A DNA stretch of 64,000 nucleotides from Pseudomonadota bacterium (lineage in GTDB: Bacteria; Pseudomonadota; Gammaproteobacteria; Burkholderiales; Rhodocyclaceae): positions 1 to 64,000 of the forward strand of contig JAGTRU010000021.1 of assembly GCA_018261905.1 (NCBI GenBank). The letters are read 5' to 3'. Within the stretch, counting starts at the first letter, position 1, and each line of letters begins with the position of its first letter. Below the pieces are notes generated by a model that worked only from the letters and a program-made list of their open reading frames with translations, did no database searches and was not told the origin of the DNA. Below are positions 9,101 to 16,837 of the stretch, one piece after another. Both the position numbers and the translations under genes were made by a program.

Positions 9101-9899
9101 CGAGGGAAACCTGGGCCGTGGCGAAAACCGCCTTGGCAAACGGTGTCAGGATGACTTTGGCGGCTCCCCGCAGGCCGCTCCGGGCGCTGGCGTCCACGGT
9201 GATTTGCGCGAGCGGGCCGGTTGCTTGCAGGTTCAGGGCGAGCGCCTGTGCCTCGAGCTGGCCGCTGATTTCGGCCTGGGCGTCGAGCGGCAGCGGGGCG
9301 TCGGCACCGAGCCGGGCGGTGCCGCTCAGGGTGACGTTGCCGAGGACGGCGCGAAAGTCCTGCAGCGTGTACTGGCGGCCGTCGCTGCTCAGGCGGCCGG
9401 CCAGATCGTGGGCAACAAACAGGTTGCCGTATTCGAGGCGAGCGATAGCGGCGTTTTCGATGTCGACCGTCAGCGGCAGTCGCAGATCGCTCGGCGGCGG
9501 CGTCGCGCTGCTGCTGCCGGCCCGCGTGATGAGCAGCGTCTCGGCGTGCAGGGTGGCGATCTGCAGGTGGCCGTGGAGGAGGGCGCCCGGCGACCAGTCG
9601 AGGTGCAGGCCGCTGATGTCGAGGTGCAGGTCCGGACTGCTCCAGCGCAACTTGGCGAGCTGCAGCGGGCCGCCCAACCGGCCGCCGGCCGGCTCGATCT
9701 GCAGGCGGCCGCCGCTGGCGCTGCCGGCCAGGTTGGCGACGGCCCGCAGGCCGCTGGCGGTGCCGCCCAGCCAGACGGCCCCGGCCGCCAGCGTGGCCAA
9801 TCCGGCCAGCCAGGGGAAGAGTCGGCGGCGCCAGCCGCGGCCGGCCGGTGGCGGCGATTCGCCAAGGGCTCGGGGGGGGCGGAAAAATCTGAATTTCAT
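6177..9899 (-). CDS. tamB: TamB, inner-membrane-anchored translocation and assembly protein
   Basis: A 1240-residue AsmA-like protein. The start at 9899 gives an N-terminal charged stretch and one membrane anchor (LFPWLAGLATLAAGAVWLGG, about residues 27-46). A very long beta-rich middle of repeating strands follows, and the C-terminal TamB (DUF490) domain has typical GNIRTVGGRFDAYGQQLAIERG and FLDNPGLD-like motifs. A longer frame upstream is antisense overlap with tamA and is not used. TamB spans the periplasm and works with TamA in outer-membrane protein insertion and lipid transport. The gene follows tamA with a single base between stop and start. Confidence 0.92.
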   Translation of the reverse strand: MKFRFFRPPRALGESPPPAGRGWRRRLFPWLAGLATLAAGAVWLGGTASGLRAVANLAGSASGGRLQIEPAGGRLGGPLQLAKLRWSSPDLHLDISGLHLDWSPGALLHGHLQIATLHAETLLITRAGSSSATPPPSDLRLPLTVDIENAAIARLEYGNLFVAHDLAGRLSSDGRQYTLQDFRAVLGNVTLSGTARLGADAPLPLDAQAEISGQLEAQALALNLQATGPLAQITVDASARSGLRGAAKVILTPFAKAVFATAQVSLDDFDPALWQRGAPSARLQLRADIKPAGDGVAGNFSIDNRIPGPLDHQRLPLTALSGKLDWQGESARLDDLRATLPGAGSLAGSGRWQQRALHLELTAKRLDASRFVSRLRPTSLNGPLSATLGANRQSLKLALKDNNFSLQAEASQATGRITLPRLELAAGPAKLTARGDLALGKEMAFSATGELSHFDPSRFARVAAAQINATFSAQGKLAPQPLIDGQFALTDSRWAGQPVSGQGRLKIAWPHIPLADIQLLAGANRLTARGAFGRPGDTLAVDLDAPQLAPYGLEGGINGHLELSGSGSQAQLGGRLHASRLGQPGQWRLSDLELTGAAGGEANSPLHLELAIATLETPEQPGLLKRLQVQGNGSTQAHRLTASADLAGRNHLTVAADGGLFNENNGWRWRGQAQQAELLAADKARNFRLTAPAALHVASTGWSLGPAQLAGQPLDWQATLQATADQRHLQASLSARGSRLGRLAGSFNAGLLGAWAVDRQAPWQGTLSTEIADLGWLAELIGEPWQSAGHFSGELKLAGTPRQPLANGRFKGEQLALRLPEQGLNLAHGELDIALANNRLRIVKFGFDSLLQPLPKPFRLAFKEEAAKLGERPGRLEISGEMAIDRQLGADQAFLDFHLERLGAWQLPDQWVAVSGDGRLTWQNATLGARGKLAVDAGYWQLAKGGTPQLSDDVVIKRPAGEKAAGLRPKLDIDLSTELGRHFLFSGAGLAARLVGDIRLRASGRDLPRASGNIRTVGGRFDAYGQQLAIERGVLTFQGLLDNPGLDVRAVRQGLSVESGVQISGSVRRPVVRLISDPDLPDAEKLAWLVLGHGPEQMGAGDASVLLSAASGLLGNDSGGLVQHLKKSFGVDEFGVRTGQIGDLGGRQASSRIAGSSTDSSNNTGQQIFSVGKRLSSKALLSYEQTLGKAESIVKLTVDLSRRISIVGRAGSDNAIDLFYTLSFGRESTGEEGKKAEGQK

Positions 9900-9900
9900 G

Positions 9901-11583
9901 TCAGAACGGAATGGCCAGCGAGAAATGCAGTTGCACTTTGCCGGTGCGCTGGCCGTAGGCGAGGTCGGCGCCGATCGGGCCGGCCGGGCTGCGCCAGCGG
10001 GCGCCGAGGCCGTAGCCGACGGCCAGGCGGACGTCCTGCCAACTATCGACGGCATCGCCGGCGTCGACAAAAGCGGCGATCCCCCAGGTGTCGTCCAGCC
10101 AGTGCGTGGCTTCGGCGCTAAGGACGCCCAGGTAACGGCCGCCGACCACGGCGCCGCCCTCCCGGAGGCCGAGGCTTTGATAGGCATAGCCGCGCACCGA
10201 GCCGGTGCCGCCGGTGCGGAACAGGTAATTCTGCGGGATGCCCTGACGGGAGGCCGCCTGGGTGTAGCCGACTTCGCCGCGCAGGGCCAGGGTATCGACC
10301 CGGCCGAGCGGGATGAAATGCTGGTAGCGGGCATGCAGGCGGAGGAAATTCTGGTCCGACCAGGCGGCCTTGGCGCCACCGCCGACCTGGAGTTGGAGGA
10401 CGAAACCACGGCGCGGGTCGAGCCCGCTATCGACCTGGCGCAGGGTCCACATCGCATTCGGCGCCAGGGCGCGGGCGGTTGAGGTCTGGACCCCGTCGGC
10501 GTAGCGTTTTTCGTCTTCCCAGTTGAGCGCCAGGCGTTGTTCGGCGCTGCCGCGCTGCTGCACGGTTTGTGCCCCGAAGGCATAGCGCTCGGTGCGCAGG
10601 CCCTGGATGTCGGTGCCTTCGGCCATCACCCCGACGCTGTGCCGACGCAGGCGGTCATCCGGCGGCAGGAAAAAGTCGGTATAAATGGTCTGTTTCTTCT
10701 GTTCCAGGCGCAGGCCGCTATCCATTTCCCAGGCCTGGTTGAAGACATCGGGGGTGTGGTAGTTGAAGCTGACGCGGGCGCCGGTGTTGGAACTGGCGCC
10801 GACCCCGAAAGCGATGCTGTGCGCCGGCCGTTCGCGCAGGCGGAGGAAGACCGGGACGTCGACCGTGTCGCCGCTTCCGGTGGCGCTGGCGAGGTCCAGT
10901 CCGGCCTCGACCGAACTGAAATACGGCGTCGCCTGCAGGCTGCTGCGCAGGGCGTTCAGGCTCTCTTCGCGATAGGGGGCGCCGCGCCGCACGGCGCGGT
11001 TGTAGCGGGCGATCAGGTCGGGGTCGTAACGCTGCAGGCCGGCGATGCGCAATTCGCCGAAACGGTAGCGCGGGCCGCTCGCGTAGTGGACGCTGAGTTT
11101 GGCACGGTGGGCTGCACTATCGATTTCGGCCGTGCTGTCGACCAGGGTCGCCGCCGCAAAGTCGACCGCCAGCAGTTCGGCCAATACCTGTTGCTTGGCG
11201 CTATTCCAGTCTTCCTGGCGAAACGGCTGGCCGACCGCCAGGCCCCAGCCGGCGAGCAGGGCGGCCCGGCTTTCGGGGGGGAGCGGGCCGTCGATGATGA
11301 TCTCCAGTTCGCCGATGCTGGTGCGGGGGCCGGGGTCGATGCTCAGGCGCAGGTCGCCGCTATCCTCGGTGAATTCGAACTGCGGCGAAAAATAGCCCTC
11401 GGTGGCCAGGATTTCGCTGAGCAGGGCCTGCAACTTGCGCTGGCTACCGGCTTCTTCCGGCAGATAGGGCTGCAGCAGGTCGCTGATCGCCGTCGGCGCC
11501 CGCAGCTCTATGCCGCCGGCCAATGCCGTCGTGCTCAGGGCGAAAAAGAGGAGGGGCAGCAGGCGGCGGGACAGGTTCGGCAC
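9901..11583 (-). CDS. tamA: TamA, Omp85-family outer membrane assembly factor
   Basis: A 560-residue protein with a signal peptide (LLPLLFFALSTTALA) followed by POTRA-like domains (about residues 25-250) and a C-terminal 16-strand Omp85 barrel. The barrel carries the VRGY-type motif (GGTGSVRGYAYQSLG near 447) and ends in aromatic F, as outer-membrane barrels do. TamA partners TamB, encoded immediately downstream in the same direction. The order tamA then tamB with one base between them indicates co-transcription and probably translational coupling. Confidence 0.93.
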   Translation of the reverse strand: MPNLSRRLLPLLFFALSTTALAGGIELRAPTAISDLLQPYLPEEAGSQRKLQALLSEILATEGYFSPQFEFTEDSGDLRLSIDPGPRTSIGELEIIIDGPLPPESRAALLAGWGLAVGQPFRQEDWNSAKQQVLAELLAVDFAAATLVDSTAEIDSAAHRAKLSVHYASGPRYRFGELRIAGLQRYDPDLIARYNRAVRRGAPYREESLNALRSSLQATPYFSSVEAGLDLASATGSGDTVDVPVFLRLRERPAHSIAFGVGASSNTGARVSFNYHTPDVFNQAWEMDSGLRLEQKKQTIYTDFFLPPDDRLRRHSVGVMAEGTDIQGLRTERYAFGAQTVQQRGSAEQRLALNWEDEKRYADGVQTSTARALAPNAMWTLRQVDSGLDPRRGFVLQLQVGGGAKAAWSDQNFLRLHARYQHFIPLGRVDTLALRGEVGYTQAASRQGIPQNYLFRTGGTGSVRGYAYQSLGLREGGAVVGGRYLGVLSAEATHWLDDTWGIAAFVDAGDAVDSWQDVRLAVGYGLGARWRSPAGPIGADLAYGQRTGKVQLHFSLAIPF

Positions 11584-11592
11584 GCCGGAATT

Positions 11593-13659
11593 CTACCCGG
11601 CCGGCCCGTCGCCGAGCGGCGGGCGTGGCGGCAACAGGAAACTGCGCGGTTGTTGGCGGAAGCGCCGGGCGATGGCGCGCAGCAACGGTCCCCAATGCGC
11701 GAAGCGAAGGCGGCGGGCGCCGAGCGCGGTGCGCCAGGCGAGGGCAAAGCTGACAGCGAGGTTGGTCAAGCCGATCGCGGCAATGCCCAGCATGCCCCAC
11801 AGCACGGCCTGGAGCGGCAGGGCGAAGTGAAAGGCGTTGAGGGCGTAGCCGAGGTTGGCCGAGGCGAAGGCGATGTGCCGGATATCGAGGGGCAGCCCGA
11901 GGATGGTGCCGATGACGCCGGTCGAGCCGAGCATGCAGCCGAACAGGAAGTTGCCCATGATGCCGCCTAGCCGATCCTGGATGTAATAACCGATGCGCTC
12001 GGCCCCCGCCTTGCCGCGCAGCCGGTTCAGCCAGCGCAGGCGGCCGATGCGCTGACCGATCTCGGCATAGGCTGCCTGGTTGTCGAAATAGCCGTTGATC
12101 AGGCCGGCCAGGAAGAGATAGAAACCGGCGATGGCGGCGTGCGGAAGGGCCCAGCTCAGCAGGTCGAGGTCGGCCAGCAGATGAGCCCCCTTGGCGACGC
12201 TGATCAGTGGCTCGCCGCTCAGTTGGCTGAGGCCGAAGCCGAGAGCGATGGCGACCGGCAGCGCGACCATGACATTGCCGGCGATCGCCGCCAGTTGGCT
12301 GCGGCTGACCGCCGCCACGACATCGACCATGCCTTCGAGATCAGCGCTGCGATTCGGCTTGAGGTCGCCGAGCCGGGCCGCCAGGCTTTGTGCCGTCATC
12401 GCCGGCTGCTTGGTGGCGACCGTCAGGCCGAGCAGAAAAATGAGCACGAAGCCCAGGCCATAGATCAGGCTGAACAACACCGCCTCGACGAAAAGCGGGG
12501 CGTGCAGGGCGGCGGCCTGGATCTTCAGGAGGGCCATGCCGCCGATCAGGACGCCGGCCCCGGCGGCCGAACGCCACATCCGGGCATAGTCGGCGGCGTT
12601 GTCGCAGATGTAGTGTTCGCCGGAACGCGCGGCATTTTCGGTGACGCGCAGGGCGAGCAGACGGGAGAGCTGGGTCATGTAGAAACGCAGGCTGTTGCGC
12701 CGGTTCTCGGCGAGGAAGGCGGCTCCGGTGAACTCGCCCCAGCCGGCGATCGCCGCCCGGCGCGAGGCGGCCTGCTGCCCGGCGCTCAGAATGACGACCA
12801 GTTCGCGCAGGCGTTCCGTGCTTTGCTCGCTGCGCGTCAGGAGATAGCTCAGGTGCAGGCTGGTGCCCACCGTCAGGGCCCGTTTACGGATGCGCTGCAA
12901 GGTTTCCCGGCATTGGTCGGCAATCACCAGCAGGTGACTGCCGTCGTCCGCCGCCAGTGCCGAATCGTTCAGCGCGGCGCGAAAGGCGTTGGCGAAATCG
13001 AGCGCTTCCGCCGAGAGGGCGATGAAGCGCGGCATGTCGTCATCGAAACTGGGCGAGGCGCGCATCAGTTCGGTTTCGACCCCCAGGCCGCTGACCCGGT
13101 GGGCGAGCAGCAGCACGGCGTCGAGGATCTGCTCCTGGATGCTCCGCCAGTCGCTGCTGCGCAATTCGCCGGCCGGGGCGACCAGTTCCCAGAAGCGTTG
13201 CGAATGTTCGGCGGGAATCTGTTCCAGCCAGCGCCAGTCGTCGGTCTGGTCGAAAATGACGTGCAGGCAATCTTTCAGCCGTCGCTCGTCGGGCGCCGCG
13301 GGCAGAAAGCGGTTGCCGAGAATGCGCCACCATTCGGAGAAAAAGCCGGTGCCCGGCAAGATGCCGCTGTCGGTGAAAAAAGTGATCAGTCGGCGGGTTG
13401 CGACGAAATGTACGAGTCGGCTGCGGAAGGCGGCGAGAAGCGCGCTATCGTTTTCCAGATGGTCGAGCAGCGCGCCATAGCGGGCCGTGCATCCGTCGTC
13501 CCGGCGATGCCGGGGGCGCAGCTCGGCGACCAGATGGCGGAGTAGTTCCAGGCTGTCCGCCTGCGGGTTGGTGAAGGCCGCCAGTGCTTCGTGCAGCAGT
13601 GCGTCGCTGGCTGGGGGCGGGGGAAAGAGTCGGTGCAGGAGAGCGTTGAGTTTTGCCAT
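11593..13659 (-). CDS. Gcr-family (PF10136) 'site-specific recombinase' membrane protein
   Basis: A 688-residue protein with a soluble helical N-terminal half (about 1-340) and a C-terminal half with several hydrophobic segments (GVLIGGMALLKIQAAALHAP; VLFSLIYGLGFVLIFLLGL; VMVALPVAIALGF; IAGFYLFLAGLINGYF; AVLWGMLGIAAIGL). This matches the family annotated as site-specific recombinase Gcr, originally named from gonococcal work. The multi-spanning C-terminus makes a DNA recombinase role doubtful, and no tyrosine or serine recombinase motif is visible. It lies just upstream of tamA (9 bp) and is probably in the same operon, which hints at an envelope function. Confidence 0.75.
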   Translation of the reverse strand: MAKLNALLHRLFPPPPASDALLHEALAAFTNPQADSLELLRHLVAELRPRHRRDDGCTARYGALLDHLENDSALLAAFRSRLVHFVATRRLITFFTDSGILPGTGFFSEWWRILGNRFLPAAPDERRLKDCLHVIFDQTDDWRWLEQIPAEHSQRFWELVAPAGELRSSDWRSIQEQILDAVLLLAHRVSGLGVETELMRASPSFDDDMPRFIALSAEALDFANAFRAALNDSALAADDGSHLLVIADQCRETLQRIRKRALTVGTSLHLSYLLTRSEQSTERLRELVVILSAGQQAASRRAAIAGWGEFTGAAFLAENRRNSLRFYMTQLSRLLALRVTENAARSGEHYICDNAADYARMWRSAAGAGVLIGGMALLKIQAAALHAPLFVEAVLFSLIYGLGFVLIFLLGLTVATKQPAMTAQSLAARLGDLKPNRSADLEGMVDVVAAVSRSQLAAIAGNVMVALPVAIALGFGLSQLSGEPLISVAKGAHLLADLDLLSWALPHAAIAGFYLFLAGLINGYFDNQAAYAEIGQRIGRLRWLNRLRGKAGAERIGYYIQDRLGGIMGNFLFGCMLGSTGVIGTILGLPLDIRHIAFASANLGYALNAFHFALPLQAVLWGMLGIAAIGLTNLAVSFALAWRTALGARRLRFAHWGPLLRAIARRFRQQPRSFLLPPRPPLGDGPAG

Positions 13660-13835
13660 TGGGCTGGGGTTTTTATTCCGTTCTGCTGTTTGGGTGGCCT
13701 CATCTTATATGACAGCTCGGAGAAAAGATTGTTGTAAGTCGGACTGTGGCGGCCGGAAAAGTCAAGAATTTCTAATGAAATCGGCCTATTTCGGCTTACA
13801 ATACCCCGTCTAAATTATTTCCACAGGGACCTCTC

Positions 13836-14501
13836 ATGATCAAGAATATCGCGAAGAAATCATTGGTTTTAGCTCTGCTGGCCGGCGTCGGCTTCTCGGC
13901 CGTCGCCCAGGAACGTGTTTACGCCATCGACCAACGCGGCGCCGTCGTCAAGAGCGGCACCGGCCTGTGCTGGCGTACCGGCTACTGGACCCCGGCTGCT
14001 GCCGCCAAGGATGCTGCTGGCTGCGAATGCGACAAGGACCTGCTGCCGGCCGACGCCTGTGGCGCCAAGGCGGCTCCGGGTGTTGCCACGCCGGCCACCC
14101 CGGCGGCAAAAACCGGCATCGTTGGTGAAAAGATCACCGTCGCCGCCGATGCCCTGTTCGACTTCAACAAGGCTGTCCTGCGCCCCGAAGGCAAGGCCAA
14201 GCTCGACGACGTCGTCGCCAAGGCCAAGGCCATCAAGCTCGAAGTGATCCTGGCCGTTGGCCACACCGATCGTATCGGTGGCGATGCCTACAACCAGAAG
14301 CTGTCCGAAAAGCGTGCCGCTGCCGTCAAGGAATACCTGGTCGCCAAGGGTATCGAAGCCAACCGTGTATACACCGAAGGCAAGGGCGAAAAGCAACCGA
14401 AGACCGGCGCCACCTGCAAGGGTGACAAGAAGACCAAGGCGCTGATCGACTGCCTGCAGCCGGATCGTCGCGTTGATATCGAAGTCATCGGCACCAAGTA
14501 A
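13836..14501 (+). CDS. ompA: OmpA-family outer membrane/peptidoglycan-binding protein
   Basis: A 221-residue protein: signal peptide (SLVLALLAGVGFSAVAQ), a short Cys-containing linker (CWRTGYWTP, CECDKDLLPADAC), an Ala/Pro stretch, then an OmpA-like peptidoglycan-binding domain from about residue 97. That domain contains LFDFNKAVLRPEGKAKLD, GHTDRIGGDAYNQKLSEKRA and the terminal PDRRVDIEV. There is no N-terminal beta barrel, so this is the short OmpA type common in betaproteobacteria. Codon use is strongly biased to C-ending and GGT/GCC codons, as in highly expressed genes. A strong terminator follows the stop. Confidence 0.88.
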   Translation: MIKNIAKKSLVLALLAGVGFSAVAQERVYAIDQRGAVVKSGTGLCWRTGYWTPAAAAKDAAGCECDKDLLPADACGAKAAPGVATPATPAAKTGIVGEKITVAADALFDFNKAVLRPEGKAKLDDVVAKAKAIKLEVILAVGHTDRIGGDAYNQKLSEKRAAAVKEYLVAKGIEANRVYTEGKGEKQPKTGATCKGDKKTKALIDCLQPDRRVDIEVIGTK

Positions 14502-14520
14502 GCCGCCGACGCTTCAAGCA

Positions 14521-14547
14521 AAGCCCTGCTTCGGCAGGGCTTTTTTT
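14521..14547 (+). terminator. Rho-independent terminator of ompA
   Basis: AAGCCCTGC and GCAGGGCTT pair perfectly around a TTCG tetraloop and are followed directly by a T run. It separates ompA from the patatin gene, whose ATG is 19 bases further on. Confidence 0.93.
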
Positions 14548-14565
14548 ATCCTTGGATTTTGTTGC

Positions 14566-16749
14566 ATGCTGGAAAAAACCTACCGCTCGCTCTTCTTCCT
14601 CGTCCTGCTCGCCGCCGCCGGACACGCGGCGGCCGCTGACGGCCGGCCGCGCATCGGTCTGGTGCTGGGTGGGGGCGGGGCGCGCGGGGCGGCGCATATC
14701 GGTGTCCTGGAAGTGCTGCAGAAACTGCGGGTGCCGGTCGATTGCATCGCCGGCACCAGCATGGGAGCGCTGGTCGCCGGCGCCTACGCGGCCGGCATGG
14801 CGCCGGCGGTGATGCGCGAACAGTTGGCGCGGGCCGACTGGAACGACATGTTCGTCGATAACCCCGAGTACTCGGAGATGAGCTACCGCAACAAGACGGT
14901 GGCGCGGCAATTCCCGCCCGGTTCCGAGTCCGGCGTTGCGGCCGACGGGGTCAAATACCAGTCCGGGGTGGTGGCCGGCGAAAAGATCAAGCTTTTCTTC
15001 AACCAGTTGATGGGCGCCAACCAGGGCGAACGCAACATCGAGGATTTGCCGCTGCCCCTTTCCGTCATCGCCACCGATATCGCGACCGGCGAGCGGGTGG
15101 TGTTCCGCGATGGGCCGCTGACCATGGCGATGCGGGCCAGCATGTCGGTGCCCGGCCTGCTGGCGCCGCTCGATTATCAGGGGCGAAAACTGGTCGATGG
15201 TGGTCTGGTCGATAACCTGCCGATCGGCGAGGTGCGCGAACGCTGCCAGGCCGACGTGGTGATCGCCGTCAATGTCGGCACGCCGCTGCTCAAGGCCGAA
15301 GCGGTCGGCTCCCTGCTGACGGTGTCGGCCCAGGTGGTGAATATCCTGACCGGGCAGAATGTCAGCCGTTCGCTGGCCACCCTGACCGCCCGCGACATCT
15401 ATCTCCAGCCCGATCTCAACGGCATTACCGCCGGCGATTTTGCCCGCAGCGGCGAAACGGCCGACCGCGGCCGGGCGGCAGCCGAGGCGATGAGGCCGCA
15501 ACTGGCCGGCCTGGCCCTCGGTGCCGCGGCCTATGCCGCCTGGTGGCAGGGCATCGAAGTCCGCAGCCGGGTTTCGCCGCGCATCGACGAAGTGCAGATT
15601 GTCGGCTTGCAGCGCGTCAATCCGGCCGCCCTCGAGCGCCATCTGCATGTCCAGCCCGGGCAGACCATCCGGCCGGCCGAGATCAATCACGATCTGCTCC
15701 GCATGTATGGCGACGGCTGGTACGAGAGCGTCGATTACACCGTGCTCAGCCAGCGCGAACGCCACATCCTGCGGGTGACGCCGGTGGAGAAAAGCTGGGG
15801 GCCGGATTACCTGCGTTTCGCGGTCAATATGCAGGCCGACAACAGCCAGGGTTCGTCCTTTGCGCTACGCGCCGCCTATCACAAGACCTGGCTCAACAGC
15901 CTCGGCGGCGAATTGATGGTGAGCGGCGATATCGGCTCGACCAGCCGGCTCGGCGTCAATTTCTATCAGCCGCTCGACGAACAGCAACGCTTTTTCGTCG
16001 AGGCGACGAGCGGTATCGAACAGTCGCGCCTGAATGTTTACCAGGACGATCGCCGGATCGCCCAATACAAGGTCACCGAGAGCGGCCTCGGGTTGTCGCT
16101 CGGGGCCAACGTCGGCCTGCTCGGCCCGCTTCGCCTGGGCTGGCAGGAACGCCATCGGCTGTTCGAACTGGATATCGGCTCGCCCTCGCTGCCGCGGGCC
16201 GAGCAGACTTTCGGCGGGTGGAAGGCGGCGCTCGACTTCGACCAGTTCGACCGCCTCTATTTTCCGACCCGTGGCTGGTCGGCCCAGGTCGCCTGGTTCG
16301 CTTCGCCGCAAATGAACTATGCGCGGGCCGATGTCGATCTGCGCGCAGCTTATCCACTGGGCGGCACGGTGCTCAACGGGCGCTTGCGCTACACCACGTC
16401 GCCGAAAGGCGTCTTGCCGATCTACGACGCCGGCACCTTGGGCGGCTTTCTCAATCTGACGGCGTTCGCCCCGAACCAGATACTCGGCGACGACATCGTC
16501 TATGCCGGTGTGCACGCCGAGCAAATCCTCGGCCGGCCGCCGCTCGGCCTGCGCGGCGACTTGCGGGTCGGCCTGGCGCTGGAAGCGGCGCGGGTCGGGA
16601 CGCGCTTTACCGAATCGAGCCGCAGTGGCATCCTCAACTCGACGGCCCTTTATGTCGGCGGCGAAACGCCGTTCGGACCGGTCTATGTTGGCTTCGGGTA
16701 TTCGACGAGCCGCGTTTCCAACCTCTTCCTGTTCATCGGCACCCCGTGA
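14566..16749 (+). CDS. Patatin-like phospholipase autotransporter (type Vd, PlpD-like)
   Basis: A 727-residue protein. It has a signal peptide (SLFFLVLLAAAGHAAA), then a patatin domain with the oxyanion GGGGARG (35-41), the nucleophile elbow GTSMG (Ser65) and the Asp dyad in DGG (Asp211). A single POTRA-like segment follows (VQIVGLQRVNPAALERHL, about 345-420), and the C-terminus is an Omp85-type 16-strand barrel. This architecture defines type Vd secretion, in which a lipase is carried to the surface by its own barrel. ATG 14566 is chosen because it yields the signal peptide; a longer frame would begin inside ompA and its terminator. Confidence 0.9.
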   Translation: MLEKTYRSLFFLVLLAAAGHAAAADGRPRIGLVLGGGGARGAAHIGVLEVLQKLRVPVDCIAGTSMGALVAGAYAAGMAPAVMREQLARADWNDMFVDNPEYSEMSYRNKTVARQFPPGSESGVAADGVKYQSGVVAGEKIKLFFNQLMGANQGERNIEDLPLPLSVIATDIATGERVVFRDGPLTMAMRASMSVPGLLAPLDYQGRKLVDGGLVDNLPIGEVRERCQADVVIAVNVGTPLLKAEAVGSLLTVSAQVVNILTGQNVSRSLATLTARDIYLQPDLNGITAGDFARSGETADRGRAAAEAMRPQLAGLALGAAAYAAWWQGIEVRSRVSPRIDEVQIVGLQRVNPAALERHLHVQPGQTIRPAEINHDLLRMYGDGWYESVDYTVLSQRERHILRVTPVEKSWGPDYLRFAVNMQADNSQGSSFALRAAYHKTWLNSLGGELMVSGDIGSTSRLGVNFYQPLDEQQRFFVEATSGIEQSRLNVYQDDRRIAQYKVTESGLGLSLGANVGLLGPLRLGWQERHRLFELDIGSPSLPRAEQTFGGWKAALDFDQFDRLYFPTRGWSAQVAWFASPQMNYARADVDLRAAYPLGGTVLNGRLRYTTSPKGVLPIYDAGTLGGFLNLTAFAPNQILGDDIVYAGVHAEQILGRPPLGLRGDLRVGLALEAARVGTRFTESSRSGILNSTALYVGGETPFGPVYVGFGYSTSRVSNLFLFIGTP

Positions 16750-16837
16750 AAACTTTCCGCCCGTCCCGCCCCGCCTTGCGCCACGCCAACCCGCCCGGCG
16801 CCCGGGCGGCCGTCCGCCGCTGATCCCCAGAGCCGGC

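Noticed and set aside
8320..10482. 720-residue plus-strand ORF opposite tamB and tamA
   Set aside because: Crosses a gene junction on the other strand and has shadow-type composition.
12139..13545. 468-residue plus-strand ORF opposite the Gcr-type gene
   Set aside because: Antisense shadow without domains; the minus strand has a clear membrane-protein pattern.
11593..13659. Gcr-type gene as evidence of a mobile element
   Set aside because: No recombinase motif, no flanking repeats, and several membrane segments; the family name alone is not evidence.
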